This document shows positions 6,313 to 8,174 of a stretch of DNA of 8,174 nt, in pieces. The DNA comes from Pseudomonadota bacterium (GTDB lineage Bacteria > Desulfobacterota > Desulfobacteria > Desulfobacterales > ETH-SRB1), in NCBI GenBank assembly GCA_018897415.1, contig JAHIKR010000025.1, forward strand, positions 1 through 8,174. The letters run 5' to 3'. Each line of letters starts with the position of its first letter. Position 1 is the first letter of the stretch. The notes under the pieces are model-generated. The model saw only the letters and a program-made list of their open reading frames with translations, was not told the origin of the DNA and did no database searches. The position numbers were made by a program, and so were the translations under genes.

Positions 6313-8174
6313 TTGGCAGCTAATAAGAAAAAATCAATAAAAAATATTCCTATTGCTATTATTGGCATGGGTTGTTTCTTCCCAAAAGCATCAGGGTTGC
6401 ATGAATACTGGCGTCTAATTTTTAAGGGTGAGGACGGCATTACTGATGTCCCGGAAACCCACTGGTCTCCTGATGATTACTTTGATAAGGATCCCAAAAA
6501 ATTAGACCATATTTACTGTAAGAGAGGAGGATTTTTATCATCTATTCCTTTTGATCCTACTGAATTCGGTATCCTTCCTTCTTCTCTTGAAGCAACTGAT
6601 ACCTCCCAGGTCCTGGGCCTGCTTGCAGCTAAAACGGCGCTTGAAGATGCAGGCTATGGAAAAGATGTTAACTTCAGCCGTAGCAGAACGAGCGTAATAC
6701 TCGGCGCAACAGGGACTCAGGAACTTGCTATTCCTCTGGGCGCCAGGCTGGGGCACCCAATCTGGCGAAAAGCTCTTCGCAATTCAGGAATTGAACCCGA
6801 TAAAGCAGAAGAAGTTATTAAAAAAATATCTGACTCATATGTATCATGGCAGGAAAACTCTTTCCCGGGTCTGTTAGGGAATGTTATTGCAGGAAGAATA
6901 TGTAACCGTCTTGATATAGGGGGCACAAACTGTGTTGTCGATGCAGCCTGCGCCAGCTCGATGGGAGCTATTTACCTTGCCCTCCTCGAACTTTCATCAG
7001 GGCGGTCAGACATGGCAGTCACCGGTGGTGTGGATACTTTAAACGATATTTTCATGCACATGTGCTTTTCCAAGACATTTATTCTTTCACCAACCGGAGA
7101 TTCAAGACCATTTTCCAGGCATGCAGATGGAACTGTTTTAGGTGAAGGAATTGGAATACTTGTTCTTAAAAGGCTTGAGGATGCCGAAAGAGACAGCAAC
7201 AGAATTTATGCCGTTATAAGAGGCATTGGATCATCAAGCGACGGGAAATCACAAAGCATATATGCTCCCAGATCAGAAGGACAGTTAGAAGCCCTTCGCA
7301 TTGCTTATGAGTCATCAGATACCGATCCGGCTTCTGTTGAGCTTATAGAAGCGCATGGCACAGGCACTCAGGTCGGAGATAATGTTGAATTCAGTGCACT
7401 TAAACGCCTGTTTAATGAGTCATCCAAAAAAATAAATACATGCGCATTAGGCTCGGTAAAATCCATGATTGGTCATACAAAAGCCGCTGCAGGAACAGCA
7501 GGGCTGATCAAAGCCGCGCTTGCTCTTTATAACAAAGTATTACCACCCACATTAAAAACTGACGAGCCTGATCCAAAATTAGGGATTAATGACAGCCCCT
7601 TTTACATAAGCACCGAAACAAGGCCATGGTTCTCTAAAAAGAAACACCCGCGCAGGTCTGGGGTTAGCGCATTTGGATTTGGCGGAAGTAATTTCCATAT
7701 TGTACTTGAAGAATATCATCGGAATAAAAATGAAATTTTCTGGGATGGTTCAATTGAAATCATATCTTTATCGGCTTCCACCAAGGAAGAAATCGAAAAT
7801 CAATTCCGCGAGTTAAAAAACTCTGTCGATAGCGGGATTTCATATAAAGAACTCGCAATTAAAGCAGCAAAAACCAGAAAAGAATTTTCACCTGATGATC
7901 AATTCAGATTTCTTTTAGTTCTTGAAAGACCATCTAATTCATTCGGAAATCCATCTGATGATTTTTCAGGACTTCTCAGCAAAGCATCAGATTCAATTGA
8001 ATCAAACTGGCAAAATAATACTAAAGAGAACAGCGGGAATTTGAAGAATATATTTTATGGGGGTCCTGAAAAACCCGGTAAAATCGCATTTATCTTTCCA
8101 GGCCAGGGAAGCCAATATGTGGGGATGGGGCGCGATTTAGTTTGCACATTCCCTAAGGCATTTAACATTCTTGA
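6313..8174 (+). CDS. pfaA: PfaA-type polyketide/polyunsaturated fatty acid synthase, KS-AT N-terminal part (3' partial)
   Basis: This multidomain synthase subunit runs off the window after 620 codons without a stop. Residues about 12-470 are a complete beta-ketoacyl synthase, starting IPIAIIGMGCFFP. They carry nucleophile C213 in DAACASS, H348 in EAHGTGT and H388 in SMIGHTKAAAG, so condensation should be active. PfaA-specific stretches include YCKRGGFL (68-75), ENSFPGLLGNVIAGR (181-195) and SPFYISTETRPW (428-439). Residues about 480-585 are the usual KS-AT linker. An acyltransferase, presumably loading malonyl-CoA, begins with FPGQGSQYVGMG (595-606); its GHSxG nucleophile lies beyond the end. 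Family knowledge predicts tandem ACPs and a ketoreductase next, unseen here. Start is TTG 6313, with AAGG eight bases upstream. The myxobacterial Pfa2 is the closest alternative naming. The product (EPA, DHA or another lipid) cannot be inferred. Confidence 0.93.
   Translation, partial: MAANKKKSIKNIPIAIIGMGCFFPKASGLHEYWRLIFKGEDGITDVPETHWSPDDYFDKDPKKLDHIYCKRGGFLSSIPFDPTEFGILPSSLEATDTSQVLGLLAAKTALEDAGYGKDVNFSRSRTSVILGATGTQELAIPLGARLGHPIWRKALRNSGIEPDKAEEVIKKISDSYVSWQENSFPGLLGNVIAGRICNRLDIGGTNCVVDAACASSMGAIYLALLELSSGRSDMAVTGGVDTLNDIFMHMCFSKTFILSPTGDSRPFSRHADGTVLGEGIGILVLKRLEDAERDSNRIYAVIRGIGSSSDGKSQSIYAPRSEGQLEALRIAYESSDTDPASVELIEAHGTGTQVGDNVEFSALKRLFNESSKKINTCALGSVKSMIGHTKAAAGTAGLIKAALALYNKVLPPTLKTDEPDPKLGINDSPFYISTETRPWFSKKKHPRRSGVSAFGFGGSNFHIVLEEYHRNKNEIFWDGSIEIISLSASTKEEIENQFRELKNSVDSGISYKELAIKAAKTRKEFSPDDQFRFLLVLERPSNSFGNPSDDFSGLLSKASDSIESNWQNNTKENSGNLKNIFYGGPEKPGKIAFIFPGQGSQYVGMGRDLVCTFPKAFNIL

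Noticed and set aside
6313..8174. A simple FabF-type fatty acid synthase enzyme
   Set aside because: The protein continues through a KS-AT linker into an acyltransferase motif (FPGQGSQ) and has PfaA-like stretches, so it is a large multidomain synthase.

Overview
The window looks like chromosomal DNA of a Gram-negative, probably anaerobic bacterium, most plausibly from the Desulfobacterota (former Deltaproteobacteria). This assignment is an inference. It rests on an RND inner-membrane pump, a futalosine-pathway menaquinone gene, a XerD recombinase and a polyunsaturated-fatty-acid-type (Pfa) lipid synthase in one moderately AT-rich segment. No rRNA, tRNA, CRISPR array, insertion sequence or prophage was recognised.

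Layout: (i) bases 1-1528 hold the C-terminal half of an RND efflux permease whose start lies before the window. (ii) Bases 1555-2307, minus strand and convergent with the pump, hold futalosine hydrolase (mqnB). (iii) A 141-base AT-rich divergent gap leads to a plus-strand pair, an M24B Xaa-Pro peptidase (2449-3567, TTG start) and XerD (3592-4488), separated by 24 bases. (iv) A 160-base AT-rich gap carries two overlapping sigma70-like promoter candidates and an inverted repeat. (v) pfaD (4649-6301) is followed after 11 bases by pfaA (6313 to the window end, TTG start), which is cut at the beginning of its acyltransferase domain.

The most interesting part is the last 3.6 kb, the 5' end of a Pfa-type secondary-lipid synthase operon. 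PfaD is the trans-acting flavin enoyl reductase. PfaA starts with a complete ketosynthase and then an acyltransferase. The order pfaD-pfaA, with the reductase first, differs from the pfaA-B-C-D order of marine Gammaproteobacteria and resembles the myxobacterial pfa1-pfa2-pfa3 layout. Such synthases make long-chain polyunsaturated acyl chains without oxygen-dependent desaturases, so one would make sense in an anaerobe. The actual product cannot be read from this window.

The other genes are housekeeping or transport functions with no visible link to lipid synthesis. Base composition changes at the pump/mqnB junction: about 50% G+C in sampled rows of the pump gene against about 38% in sampled rows to its right. 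The pump and the remainder may therefore have different histories.
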